DNA of 32,268 nucleotides from Rhodospirillales bacterium (GTDB lineage: Bacteria > Pseudomonadota > Alphaproteobacteria > Rhodospirillales > Casp-alpha2), in the NCBI GenBank assembly GCA_021775095.1, contig JAJFII010000023.1:1-32268 (forward strand). Direction: 5' to 3'. The stretch's first letter is position 1; the number at the start of each line of letters is the position of its first letter. The position numbers and the translations under genes are program-made. Of this stretch, positions 1 through 7,563 are shown piece by piece. A model generated the notes under the pieces. It saw only the letters and a list, made by a program, of their open reading frames with translations. It ran no database searches and was not told the DNA's origin.

Positions 1-459
1 GATGACAATAAAAATTACCTCCAACCCCTCAAGCACAACGGCCTTAAAGCTAGCGATCAAGGCGATCGGATCCCATCTTCCCGCTGGCCGGCCGTCAATC
101 TGCAGGGATTGAGTTTCCTTTGCGTATATCGCCACCTCATCATGCAAGGCAATAATACCTGCCGAGCGCAGCACGGCCTTGCGTAACCATCGCATGCCGA
201 ACAACAATAACAATATACCGACAACCAGTTGCAACCAGGTGATTGGTACGGCAGAAAGAAGCGGTCCAAAAATGGCGACAAGCACAACCAAAAGAGCCGC
301 ACCTGCACCCGCACCGATCAACGCTGGTCGCCAACCGCGAACCGTACCGACTGCGAGCACAATCGTTAACGCCTCGACAAATTCTACGATAGAGGCGAGA
401 AAGGCAGCGAGCGCAACTGTTGCGGACGCGGTTGTGATACCCGAAGAGATCATATCCAT
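1..459 (-). CDS. COG4280-like multi-spanning membrane protein (partial, 3' end off window)
   Basis: This is the N-terminal 153 residues of an integral membrane protein; the reading frame is open to the window edge. It starts at ATG 459 behind a GAGGGA ribosome site, with a second in-frame ATG at 453. Hydrophobic helices are evident at about residues 10-40, 50-72 and 78-98. Two acidic helix motifs, EFVEALTIVLAVG near residue 26 and VVLEGLEVIFIV near the cut end, are spaced like the paired REGLE-type motifs of FTR1 iron permeases. I recognise the overall pattern as the uncharacterised COG4280 family. A metal-ion or cation transport role is inference from those acidic motifs only. It is divergent from the RpiR-type regulator at 574 and shares its promoter region, so that regulator may control it. 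Confidence 0.7.
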   Translation of the reverse strand, partial: MDMISSGITTASATVALAAFLASIVEFVEALTIVLAVGTVRGWRPALIGAGAGAALLVVLVAIFGPLLSAVPITWLQLVVGILLLLFGMRWLRKAVLRSAGIIALHDEVAIYAKETQSLQIDGRPAGRWDPIALIASFKAVVLEGLEVIFIVI

Positions 460-488
460 AACATTCCCTCAAATTACTTGGTGTAACG

Positions 489-498
489 TCATTAATGA
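489..498. promoter_or_regulatory. 10-bp perfect palindrome in divergent promoter
   Basis: TCATTAATGA is a perfect 10-bp palindrome between the divergent membrane-protein and RpiR-regulator genes. It lies about 30 bp upstream of the membrane-protein start. It may be a regulator half-site or chance AT-rich symmetry. Confidence 0.25.
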
Positions 499-530
499 TA
501 ATGTTGTGTTTATTACTTTATTTTATTAAT

Positions 531-548
531 ATGTAGTGTATACTACAT
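531..548. promoter_or_regulatory. Candidate RpiR-type operator (inverted repeat)
   Basis: ATGTAGT and ACTACAT form perfect 7-bp inverted arms around the 4-nt spacer GTAT. The site ends 25 bp before the ATG of the RpiR-type regulator and overlaps the AT-rich region where its promoter must lie. RpiR-family regulators bind as dimers to such dyads, so autoregulation plus control of the divergent membrane gene is likely. Binding itself is inferred. Confidence 0.45.
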
Positions 549-573
549 TCTGAGTCAATAAGGATATTTAGCC

Positions 574-1449
574 ATGAATAAAAACACCTTCGACAACAGA
601 GTGACGGCCTCAATAGAGCTAATGCGCCCTGCGGAGCAGCGTGTTGTTCGTTTCTTTCTGGAGAATCCCGAAGAGACGTTGATTGAGCCGGCACTGTCTC
701 TTGCCGGAAAAGTTGGGACCAGCGATGCGACTGTGATTCGCGCTGTGAAATCACTTGGATTTTCCGGAATGGAAGAAATGCGGCGCTCCCTGGCAGATGA
801 AATGAGGCGCAATCCGTCACTTTTCAATAGATTGGAGCGGACGCTGGACGATGTTGGCGACGATTTGATTTCGGCCCTCGATATGACGATTGATATACAT
901 CAGAAAGCGCTTGAACGCCTGCGCCGTGACATCACATCAGAGAGTTTTGAACAGGCGGTTGACTTCATTGTCGCCGCGAAACGAGCCTATGTTTTCGGCA
1001 TTGGACCTTCAAGTGCGATGGCAAACTATTTTTCAATTCAGCTAAAGCGCTTTGGTATTGAGGCGACAAGTGTCACTCAAACTGGAATACTTCTTGCTGA
1101 CCAATTGCTGCATTTAAGTCAGGGTGACCTGATGATGATCTTCGCCTATGGCAGGATATATCCTGAACTGGCGACCCTACTGGACCAATCGGCAAAGCGC
1201 GGTGTTTCAACGGTTTTGTTTTCCGACACCTTAGGCACAAAACTGCGCGATCAAGTCGATCTGGTTCTTTCGGTTCAACGCGGGCGCACGGACATGCTTA
1301 GCATGCATACCACAACCCTTGGCCTCATCGAAGCCTTGTTAGTCGGAGTCGCTAAATCACAGCCGGAAAAGGCAATGGCCAGCCTTAAGTCATTGAATGA
1401 GCTTCGGACCCATGTGGTCGGCAAACGAATGGACCTGCCGGCTATTTGA
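574..1449 (+). CDS. MurR/RpiR family transcriptional regulator (HTH + SIS)
   Basis: This is a 291-residue DNA-binding regulator of normal family length. Residues about 1-80 form the HTH_6 domain (RVVRFFLENPEE, then the recognition segment GTSDATVIRAVKSLGFSG). Residues about 125-260 form a SIS sugar-phosphate-binding domain (AYVFGIGPSSAMANYFSIQLKRFG, then LMMIFAYGR and STVLFSDTLG). Such regulators usually sense a phosphorylated sugar or amino-acid metabolite, but the ligand is not identifiable here. No strong ribosome site precedes the ATG (AAGGA lies about 10 bp upstream). The gene is followed after 21 bp by dgkA on the same strand and is divergent from the COG4280-like membrane gene. The perfect dyad at 531-548 is its probable operator. 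Confidence 0.9.
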   Translation: MNKNTFDNRVTASIELMRPAEQRVVRFFLENPEETLIEPALSLAGKVGTSDATVIRAVKSLGFSGMEEMRRSLADEMRRNPSLFNRLERTLDDVGDDLISALDMTIDIHQKALERLRRDITSESFEQAVDFIVAAKRAYVFGIGPSSAMANYFSIQLKRFGIEATSVTQTGILLADQLLHLSQGDLMMIFAYGRIYPELATLLDQSAKRGVSTVLFSDTLGTKLRDQVDLVLSVQRGRTDMLSMHTTTLGLIEALLVGVAKSQPEKAMASLKSLNELRTHVVGKRMDLPAI

Positions 1450-1470
1450 AAATCTCGAGGAATTGCGTAA

Positions 1471-1809
1471 ATGCAAGGCATTTTAAAAGCACTCGGACAT
1501 TCCATTGACGGCCTTGTTTACGCCTGGAAATCGGAAAGGGCGTTCCGGCAGGAATGCATCTTGGCTGGTATCCTGTTGCCGTTGGGTTGCTGGCTTGTCG
1601 ACAGCGGACTGCAGCGCGCCGCACTTGTTAGTCCAGTTCTTTTGGTGTTAATCATTGAGATTTTAAACAGTGCCACCGAAGTGACCATCAATCGAATTAG
1701 CACTGATATCCACCCGCTATCAAAAATTGCAAAAGATCTCGGATCCTTCGCAGTATTTATAGCTATAACCCATGTCGTTTTCGTTTGGGGGTTGGTGATT
1801 TTCACATAA
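1471..1809 (+). CDS. dgkA: Diacylglycerol kinase (prokaryotic DgkA type)
   Basis: This is a 112-residue inner-membrane lipid kinase with three expected transmembrane helices; E. coli DgkA has about 121 residues. It phosphorylates diacylglycerol to phosphatidic acid, recycling lipid released by membrane-derived glycan synthesis. Family motifs are clear: SERAFRQE near residues 21-28, EILNSATE around residues 63-70, and HPLSKIAKDLGS around residues 82-93, which includes the conserved Lys-Asp pair. The position aligned to E. coli Asp80 (VDRI) is Asn here (INRI), an unusual change next to the active site. The start at ATG 1471 follows GAGGAA. It lies 21 bp downstream of the RpiR regulator and is probably cotranscribed; that pairing is not typical. 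Confidence 0.9.
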   Translation: MQGILKALGHSIDGLVYAWKSERAFRQECILAGILLPLGCWLVDSGLQRAALVSPVLLVLIIEILNSATEVTINRISTDIHPLSKIAKDLGSFAVFIAITHVVFVWGLVIFT

Positions 1810-2115
1810 TTTACGCGATCATTTTCTGAATGGTTTTGCCAGGGAGCACCCATTTGTGAGATTACGGACTTAGAGTATCCGTCTTGATGTGCTGACAATT
1901 CAGAATTCCAAGAGAGGCCTTTTATCAAGGGAAGTGGGCCTATGAAACGGGACCTGTCCCGGCGTAGTTCCCCTGCTCTGCTTCGTAAGGGTAATATTTG
2001 GCCCTAAATTGGTCCAAGCAGAAACCGCAAAGTCATTAGAATTTGGAATATTTCTCGTCGGATTTAATCTGCCTTCAGAATTTGAACGCAGATTCGATAA
2101 AATTAAATATTGTCC
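1810..2115. other. Intergenic region, no gene recognised
   Basis: About 306 bp between dgkA and the convergent flavin reductase gene. I see no protein with recognisable content. The one structured element is the perfect 6-bp-stem hairpin CGGGAC-CT-GTCCCG at 1949-1962. It lacks a following T-run, so it is not a convincing terminator. Confidence 0.5.
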
Positions 2116-2616
2116 TTAATCCAATCCCGATTTCGGCACCAAAGCGTTGATCTGACCGCGGTAATAGGTCAGCGGCGGGCGGTGAGTATCGGTCGATTGA
2201 ATGTCCATTACCCGACCAACCAGGATCATGTGATCGCCGCCATCCACGGCGTTTTCCAACTGGCACTCGAGAGCAATCAGATAATCTTTAAGCATGGGCG
2301 TTCCGGTCGGGCTTTTGGACCAGGAAACGCCATTGGCCTTGTCAGACCCGCGCCGCGAAAAGGCGACGGCCACCGGTTCCTGATGGTCGGCCAGAAAATG
2401 CACGACAAAGGTTTTTTGGCTTTCGATATGGACCCGGGCCTGGGACAAATTATCTACACAGATGAGGACCAGCGGCGGATCCAGGGAAAGGGAAGAAAAG
2501 GCGTTGGCGGTCAATCCACCAATGCCGTCCTGCCCATCCGATACGGTGACAACGGTAACACCTGAGGCAAAATGACCCATGGCATCGCGAAATTCAATAG
2601 GATCTGTCATAGGCAT
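2116..2616 (-). CDS. Flavin reductase family protein (FMN-binding split barrel)
   Basis: This is a 166-residue flavin reductase-like protein of typical HpaC/short-reductase length. The N-terminal segment FASGVTVVTV, the motif GLTANAFSSLSLDPPLVLICV (about residues 34-54) and the later FSRRGSDKANGVSW and YYRG motifs are characteristic of FMN reductases. These enzymes use NAD(P)H to reduce flavin for a partner monooxygenase. No monooxygenase lies next to it, so its partner is unknown. Start 2616 is chosen; an alternative in-frame ATG sits two codons downstream at 2610 and neither has a strong ribosome site. It is divergent from the methyltransferase-like gene at 2771. Confidence 0.88.
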   Translation of the reverse strand: MPMTDPIEFRDAMGHFASGVTVVTVSDGQDGIGGLTANAFSSLSLDPPLVLICVDNLSQARVHIESQKTFVVHFLADHQEPVAVAFSRRGSDKANGVSWSKSPTGTPMLKDYLIALECQLENAVDGGDHMILVGRVMDIQSTDTHRPPLTYYRGQINALVPKSGLD

Positions 2617-2733
2617 TTTCTAACCCATCACGTACGACAGGACCATAGCCGGATGGGATCGGCAACAAAATATTCCGTGCTCAGGTTCTGTTTACCTTTG
2701 TCACCTATGCTTTGCCCCACGGCAAAACCATAG

Positions 2734-2748
2734 ACCCGGTCACCGGGT
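2734..2748. promoter_or_regulatory. Inverted repeat upstream of the 2771 gene
   Basis: ACCCGGT and ACCGGGT are perfect 7-bp arms around a single C. The element ends 22 bp before the start of the methyltransferase-like gene, in the divergent promoter region shared with the flavin reductase. It may be an operator; no cognate regulator is adjacent. Confidence 0.3.
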
Positions 2749-2770
2749 TAAACCAACGACTGGACAACAG

Positions 2771-3541
2771 ATGGCGATCACCCGGGTCTACTACCACATC
2801 CTGAAGGAGGCTCTGAAACAGGGCATGCTGCCGCAATCCGCATCAATTCTGGAGTTTGGCGAAGCCAATATCTATGGCGATGTGCAAGTGCAGGAATTTG
2901 TCGACGACGCCAAAGAACTTGTCGCCGACCCGGATATACAACAGCAGTTGATCGAACAATTGATGGACCGGGAAAACCCGGCCTATTTATATGATGCGGC
3001 AAAAGTCCTCTATCGGGTTCTGTTCTCGGCAAAACGCATGGTTGCCATCGACTTGAACGGCTCCGAAAACGCCTTAAAATACGATCTCAACGAACCTGTT
3101 CCCATGGACGAACAATTTGATGTGACCATCAATAATGGCACTGCAGAACATGTATTTAACATTGGACAGACTTTTAAAACCATCCACGAACGGACCCGCA
3201 GCGGCGGCCTGATGATCCACGAGGGGCCGTTTACCGGCTGGTTCAATCATGGATTTTACAATCTTCAACCGACACTGTTTTATGATCTGGCGGCAGCCAA
3301 TGGTTATGCCATATTGGGGTACTTTTATAGCCTGCACAAACCGCCCCAGGTAATCCAGATTGAAAACCCCGAGAGTTTGTTGTCCCATGCGGAAAACAAA
3401 CAGATTCCCGAAAATGCCGTGTTGATCATTTTAATGCGAAAACCCGGCGACGGGCCCTTCGTTTATCCCATGCAGGGGTATTACGACAACCGTTTGGATC
3501 AAAAACAAGCCGACGCCTGGCACAATATGCGGTCCAAATAA
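2771..3541 (+). CDS. SAM-dependent methyltransferase-like protein
   Basis: This is a 256-residue protein with a Rossmann-type methyltransferase core. ILEFGEANIYGD near residue 26 corresponds to the glycine-containing SAM-binding motif I, VAIDLNG near residue 92 to the strand-2 acidic motif, and FDVTINNGTAEHVFNIGQTF near residue 115 to motif IV and the following helix. RSGGLMIHEGPFTG resembles the post-motif region of class I enzymes. A long insertion (residues about 45-85) separates motif I from strand 2. The substrate is not identifiable; proteins of this layout occur in glycan and natural-product clusters, but no such genes are nearby. It is convergent with the aldo/keto reductase gene, with a 20-bp gap. 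Confidence 0.65.
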   Translation: MAITRVYYHILKEALKQGMLPQSASILEFGEANIYGDVQVQEFVDDAKELVADPDIQQQLIEQLMDRENPAYLYDAAKVLYRVLFSAKRMVAIDLNGSENALKYDLNEPVPMDEQFDVTINNGTAEHVFNIGQTFKTIHERTRSGGLMIHEGPFTGWFNHGFYNLQPTLFYDLAAANGYAILGYFYSLHKPPQVIQIENPESLLSHAENKQIPENAVLIILMRKPGDGPFVYPMQGYYDNRLDQKQADAWHNMRSK

Positions 3542-3556
3542 TCCGGGCCCGCCGGA
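3542..3556. terminator. Weak hairpin between convergent genes
   Basis: TCCGG-GCCCG-CCGGA forms a 5-bp stem in the 20-bp gap between the convergent methyltransferase-like and aldo/keto reductase genes. It is followed by AAAA on the plus strand but has no T-run. It is a possible weak bidirectional terminator only. Confidence 0.25.
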
Positions 3557-3561
3557 AAACG

Positions 3562-4428
3562 TTATATTCCGAAAATTGAGGCCAGGCCTTCGCGGTCGTT
3601 AAGTCCGGCCATTTCCTGATCGCTGGGTTTCGGCCCCAAGGGGTTGGCGGCCTTTAAAACGGACGGCAACAGACCAACATCGCCGGCCGAATTGAGAAAA
3701 ATATCCGGGTGGCCCAACACCCAATGGACGGATTTTCGGATGGTATCGTCGCCTTCCAGAGGTTCGTACCAGGTTTCGCGGTTTGGTTTGACACCTGCCG
3801 CCCACGGACCTCGGGCGATACCTTTAATGGTTTGAACGGCAATGCCCCGTTTTTTGCACAGGGCCAGGGTTGCCTGATAATCCGGGTTGTATAACTCATG
3901 GTTGGCGGCAAACCAGTTCCACGGCATCAGGACCGCATCAAAGTCAAAAACTTCCAGGCTCTGCTGATGCATGGCGGCGACGGTCCAGCCATGGCCGGTA
4001 ACGCCAATATGACCGATCAGCCCCTGCTCTCGGGCCTCGATCAGGGCTTCCAGGGCGCCGCCTTCACCGAGCGCCTGACGGCATTCGTCGGGATAAACAA
4101 GGGCATGCAGCTGCAGCAGGTCAATATGGTCGGTGCGCAACCTCTCGAGGGACTTGTGGATTTCGGTTTTTGCCCCCTGGTAATCGCGCGCTCCGGTTTT
4201 TGTTGCGAGAAAAAAATCCTTGCGATGGGTGGTCATCCACGGGCCGATACGCAGTTCCGCGTCGCCATAACGCGGCGCCGTATCAATATGATTGACGCCA
4301 TGTTCCAGCAATAAATCCAGCACCCCGTCTGCGGTCGACTGATCTACGGATTTCAGCGCAGCTGCGCCAAAAATTACGGCGGAACTCATATGGCCTGTTT
4401 TGCCAAAGGGGCGTTTTTCAATTGTCAT
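3562..4428 (-). CDS. Aldo/keto reductase
   Basis: This is a 288-residue NAD(P)H-dependent oxidoreductase of the AKR superfamily. The catalytic tetrad is visible as Asp49 and Tyr54 ([12 protein letters not shown]), Lys77 (FLATKTG) and His109 (DLLQLHAL). The segment [16 protein letters not shown] is the family signature. The substrate is an unknown carbonyl compound. I place the start at ATG 4428 ([12 protein letters not shown]), which begins exactly at the first conserved strand. The frame extends upstream to a TTG at 4452, but that site has no ribosome-binding sequence. It lies 41 bp downstream of the small acidic protein gene on the same strand, so the two may be cotranscribed. Confidence 0.9.
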   Translation of the reverse strand: MTIEKRPFGKTGHMSSAVIFGAAALKSVDQSTADGVLDLLLEHGVNHIDTAPRYGDAELRIGPWMTTHRKDFFLATKTGARDYQGAKTEIHKSLERLRTDHIDLLQLHALVYPDECRQALGEGGALEALIEAREQGLIGHIGVTGHGWTVAAMHQQSLEVFDFDAVLMPWNWFAANHELYNPDYQATLALCKKRGIAVQTIKGIARGPWAAGVKPNRETWYEPLEGDDTIRKSVHWVLGHPDIFLNSAGDVGLLPSVLKAANPLGPKPSDQEMAGLNDREGLASIFGI

Positions 4429-4493
4429 GGTGTTGGTATTTCCTGTTGTCAAATGATCGTTAAATTCCGGCCCGTCCTGTTCGAGCCCTGCCC

Positions 4494-4856
4494 TTAAAAC
4501 ATGCCTTCGTTGTCGCTGTCATCGAAGCCATTTTCGTCGTCACCAAACAGGTTCTCAACGTAAGTGAACTCTTTTCGTAAACCGCGGCGTTCCATCAGTT
4601 TTTGCTGGGCACCTTCGGGCAGGTCGGTAAACATGATCAGGTTTTTTTCGATCAGCACGTCGACCAAATCCTCAACCACACGGGACAGGGCCAGATCGGA
4701 CTGGACCCAGTCATCGACCAGATTTGCCGAGGGAATGTTTTTAGTAATAAAGGCGACCAAAGCCGGGTCATCGGGGACAACCTCTTCGGTTCCCTCGATA
4801 AAGTCCTCGTAAACAGCAAGGATCTTTCCGTCGGCATCTTTATGGACGAATGGCAT
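4494..4856 (-). CDS. Small acidic conserved hypothetical protein ("tryptophan synthase beta-like" family)
   Basis: This 120-residue protein begins [19 protein letters not shown]. It carries a conserved central block, [20 protein letters not shown] and then [19 protein letters not shown], which I recognise from small proteobacterial proteins annotated as 'tryptophan synthase subunit beta-like'. That name is historical; no PLP-binding lysine motif or TrpB fold is visible. The C-terminus ([17 protein letters not shown]) is strongly acidic. The function is unknown. It is divergent from the VOC-family gene at 4936 and upstream of the aldo/keto reductase gene on the same strand. Confidence 0.7.
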   Translation of the reverse strand: MPFVHKDADGKILAVYEDFIEGTEEVVPDDPALVAFITKNIPSANLVDDWVQSDLALSRVVEDLVDVLIEKNLIMFTDLPEGAQQKLMERRGLRKEFTYVENLFGDDENGFDDSDNEGMF

Positions 4857-4935
4857 TTACAATATCCCGTTGCTATTTGCAGGTAAACGGACAGGGTCTG
4901 TTTAAATCTAACCCTCAAGATAAGAGAAATCCACA

Positions 4936-5316
4936 ATGAAGCGACCAAGCATTGGCCAACAGGTAACCTTTTTATACACCGACGACCTCGAAATGACATC
5001 ACAGTTTTATGGCCAGACCCTGGAACTGGATTTTGTATTGGATCAGGGAAGTTGCCACATCTACCGTTTGAGCCCCTCGAGTTTCATTGGTCTTTGTTCC
5101 CTGCATGATCGTCCGACCAGCCCCGTCGGTGTCACGCTCAGTCTGGTTAGTGACGATGTGGACGGGTTTTATGACTTCCTGGTTGCCAAGGACGTGGTTT
5201 TTGAAAGGTCACCAGCCTATTCCGAAACCTTTAACGTCTACTCATGCCTATTCCTGGATCCCAATGGTTACCGGCTTGAAATACAGCAATTTCGCGATAA
5301 AAACTGGAAAAATTAA
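4936..5316 (+). CDS. VOC (glyoxalase/bleomycin-resistance) family protein
   Basis: This is a 126-residue protein of single VOC-module-pair size. It begins GQQVTFLYTDDLEMTSQFYGQTLEL, the classic first beta-alpha-beta unit (strand, acidic turn, helix with FY). It ends with LFLDPNGYRLEIQQF, matching the family motif DPxGxxLEI that supplies a metal-ligand Glu. The family covers glyoxalases, dioxygenases and resistance proteins, and the sequence does not show which applies. Upstream AAGAGAAAT is a modest ribosome site. A second VOC protein exists in the window only as a pseudogene at 18024-18240. Confidence 0.82.
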   Translation: MKRPSIGQQVTFLYTDDLEMTSQFYGQTLELDFVLDQGSCHIYRLSPSSFIGLCSLHDRPTSPVGVTLSLVSDDVDGFYDFLVAKDVVFERSPAYSETFNVYSCLFLDPNGYRLEIQQFRDKNWKN

Positions 5317-5471
5317 CCATACATTATTTTAAGCTGTTGTTATAAAAAGACTATTTTTTACGACCATTAACCATCCCTCTTAAATTCCGATTCACCATTT
5401 ACACCTATTCTGAACCTTCGGTCGATTTACCCCAGGTCGATGCGACCAGGGCATGTTGAGGAGATATTATA

Positions 5472-5885
5472 ATGAAAAGTGCAATTCTCGGACTGTGTGG
5501 TGGACTGTTACTGGCGATTTCTGCCATTGCCGGCGAACAACCAAAAGACGCCTGGTTCGTGTTTCTCGACCATAACAGCGATGGCGGCATCTCTTTGAGT
5601 GAATTGCAGGCCGTCCGTTACCAACGCTTTATGGCCTTTGATGTCAACCGGGACAACCAGATTTCGACGGAAGAAGCCAGCGCTGACCCACAATGGGCGG
5701 AACGCCTGAAGCGCATGGACGACAACGCCGATGGGCGAATTAGCCTAAACGAATTTGAAGACCGGGGAAAAAGTCGATTTGCCATCATTGATATCGACGG
5801 CGACGGACAGATCACCGCCCATGAAGCCCTTAATTTCCAACGTAAAGTCCGTAAATATGGCTCCAGCAAAACGACCATTGGATAA
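5472..5885 (+). CDS. Secreted four-EF-hand calcium-binding protein
   Basis: This 137-residue protein has a signal peptide (MKSAILGLCGGLLLAISAIAG, probable cleavage near residue 20), so it is periplasmic or secreted. Four EF-hand loops follow: DHNSDGGISLSE, DVNRDNQISTEE (Asn at the usual Gly position 6), DDNADGRISLNE and DIDGDGQITAHE. All keep the 1, 3, 5 and 12 liganding positions, so Ca2+ binding is likely. GAGGAG precedes ATG 5472 by 9 nt. The next gene starts 4 bp after its stop and encodes a second EF-hand protein, so the two form an operon and are likely paralogues. The partner or target is unknown; calcium buffering or a structural or sensory role is possible. Confidence 0.88.
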   Translation: MKSAILGLCGGLLLAISAIAGEQPKDAWFVFLDHNSDGGISLSELQAVRYQRFMAFDVNRDNQISTEEASADPQWAERLKRMDDNADGRISLNEFEDRGKSRFAIIDIDGDGQITAHEALNFQRKVRKYGSSKTTIG

Positions 5886-5889
5886 GACC

Positions 5890-6381
5890 ATGAGCCGCAA
5901 TCCCCTTAAATCACCCCTGATGGGTCTGGCCCTGGCCGGATTAACCGCCCTGCCCGCCAGTGCCCTCGATCATAACCAGGCCGGTCAATGGTTTCAGAAA
6001 GTCGATGCAGATGCCAATGGTGCGATCAGTCTGCGCGAGTTTCTGAAAAAACGGGGCGAACAGTTTGCGACCCTGGATTTTGACAAAAACGGCACAGTCA
6101 CCATGACTGAATACGCCAATGCGGAAACCTCCGTTCGGCGATTTCTCGACCTCGATCGTGATGGCAACAGTGAAGTGGGTTTCGACGAATATCTGGCACC
6201 GTCACGGACCCGGTTCCAGCACATGGATGACAATGCCGACGGGAAAATTTCGGTCACGGAAATTGACCTGTTTCGGGAACGCATGCGGGCCCAATATAGA
6301 ATGCGCAAACGCCATGCAGACCTGCGCCCACCGTCACGCTTGCGGTTTACCAAACTTGCGCGCCTCGACGACAAAAAATAA
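5890..6381 (+). CDS. Secreted four-EF-hand protein with basic C-terminal tail
   Basis: This is a 163-residue protein starting at ATG 5890 (MSRNPLKSP), 4 bp after the upstream EF-hand gene. The frame is open further upstream, but that part overlaps the upstream gene and would precede the signal peptide (GLALAGLTALPASA). Four EF loops are visible: DADANGAISLRE, DFDKNGTVTMTE, DRDGNSEVGFDE (Ser at position 6) and DDNADGKISVTE. The C-terminal 30 residues are rich in Arg and Lys (RMRKRHADLRPPSRLRFTK). Those last codons overlap, on the opposite strand, the 3' end of the MFS gene by 48 bp. The tail may therefore be a read-through extension created when the genes became convergent. Confidence 0.87.
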   Translation: MSRNPLKSPLMGLALAGLTALPASALDHNQAGQWFQKVDADANGAISLREFLKKRGEQFATLDFDKNGTVTMTEYANAETSVRRFLDLDRDGNSEVGFDEYLAPSRTRFQHMDDNADGKISVTEIDLFRERMRAQYRMRKRHADLRPPSRLRFTKLARLDDKK

Positions 6382-7563
6382 TCCGACCAAGGGAACCACG
6401 GCAAACATCGCAAAGGTCAGGGTATAAGACCCAGCCACGAGATAAAGGCCGGCGATGGCTGCCGGTCCCACCATGACCCCGGCAAAGGTGACCACCATGG
6501 AGGAGCCGGTCGCACTGCCGATAAGGCCGGTCGGTGCCAACCGGGCAATTTCCGCCAAAAATACACCGTTCCAGCCAACCGCCGTCAGGCCCATCACTGC
6601 AAACATCAGATAAATCAACTCCGGCGGTGTGTCCCGATGGAGAAACACCATCAACAGGGCACCAGCGACGGTCACGATGGTGATGGCGATCAGTACACCA
6701 CTGGGGCTCCCGGTCCGGTCGGCTAACCACCCCCACAGTACCCGGCCGCAAACACCGGCAACCTGAAGAACCGCTAACACGGCCCCCGCTTCAATCAGAC
6801 TAAACGCCATATCGCTGACCAGCATGGTCACGGTAAACGTCGAAATCCCCACCTGCATGGCGGAAAAAGTAAAGGCCGCCAGAGAAACCGCGCGCAGTCC
6901 ACCGTGTCGCCAAACAATTTTTGCATCTTTGAAGGGGTCGGTGCGTAGACCGGCCGATGTGTCCCGGTCCTGGTCCCAGGACTTCCGAAAACGCCCGATG
7001 AGAACCAGCAGGACAACAACCGCCACGGCACCGAGGACCAGTGTCATTTGCCAGCCGACCAGCAAAACCAACGGCGGGCCGGCCAGTCCGGCGACGACGC
7101 CGCCCAGTGGAACGCCGGTCTGTTTGATGGAGAACACCAAATTCCGGTTTTTGTCGTTGGTCACTTTCATCAGCATATGTGACGATGACGGGTTGGTCAG
7201 GCCATACCCCAAACCCACTAAAAACGCCCCCAGCGCTACTGCCGCCAACTGCGTGACGGCTGTTAACAGCCCCCCGGCCGCAGCAAATAAAAGTGCCAGT
7301 TGGCAACATCTCAGCGCCCCGTATCGGCGCACGACGGCACCGCCAAAAATCGACGACGTCATCGCGCCGACGTAAATACAACTCACCTGAAAACCGATCA
7401 TTGATCCGGGCACGCCATGGGCAATGGCCAGTTCCGGAGCAATGGCCGACGGCAGAATGGCACTCATACTTGCCAGGGCCTGGACCAACAAAGTGATACA
7501 AACGACTGTCGGAAGTTGCAGATGGAGGCCTGGCGAAAGGTCAGGGAAATTGCGCATGGACAT
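6334..7563 (-). CDS. MFS transporter
   Basis: This is a 409-residue major facilitator with about 12 hydrophobic helices. The helix 2-3 region contains GVPGSMIGFQVSCIYVGAMTSS followed by GGAVVRRYGALRC, which is the cytoplasmic motif-A position. Helices 4-5 contain GLGYGLTNPSSSHMLMKVT and the motif FSIKQTGVPLGGVVAGL. The overall pattern suggests the NarK/CynX-like or organic-anion branch, but the substrate cannot be assigned. Start ATG 7563 is used, with another ATG at 7557. Its 3' end overlaps the convergent EF-hand gene. A decayed copy of its helix 2-3 region lies at 15982-16119 on the far side of the catabolic cassette. Confidence 0.9.
   Translation of the reverse strand: MSMRNFPDLSPGLHLQLPTVVCITLLVQALASMSAILPSAIAPELAIAHGVPGSMIGFQVSCIYVGAMTSSIFGGAVVRRYGALRCCQLALLFAAAGGLLTAVTQLAAVALGAFLVGLGYGLTNPSSSHMLMKVTNDKNRNLVFSIKQTGVPLGGVVAGLAGPPLVLLVGWQMTLVLGAVAVVVLLVLIGRFRKSWDQDRDTSAGLRTDPFKDAKIVWRHGGLRAVSLAAFTFSAMQVGISTFTVTMLVSDMAFSLIEAGAVLAVLQVAGVCGRVLWGWLADRTGSPSGVLIAITIVTVAGALLMVFLHRDTPPELIYLMFAVMGLTAVGWNGVFLAEIARLAPTGLIGSATGSSMVVTFAGVMVGPAAIAGLYLVAGSYTLTFAMFAVVPLVGLFFVVEARKFGKPQA

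Noticed and set aside
1949-1962. Perfect 6-bp-stem hairpin considered as a terminator of dgkA
   Set aside because: It lies 140 bp beyond the stop codon and has no T-run on either strand.
2110-2565. Plus-strand open frame of 151 codons opposite the flavin reductase
   Set aside because: Antisense to a clear FMN reductase-like gene; no motif or start signal.
6800-7501. Alternative minus-strand frame of 233 codons within the MFS gene
   Set aside because: It lacks hydrophobic helices and family motifs; the overlapping MFS frame has both.
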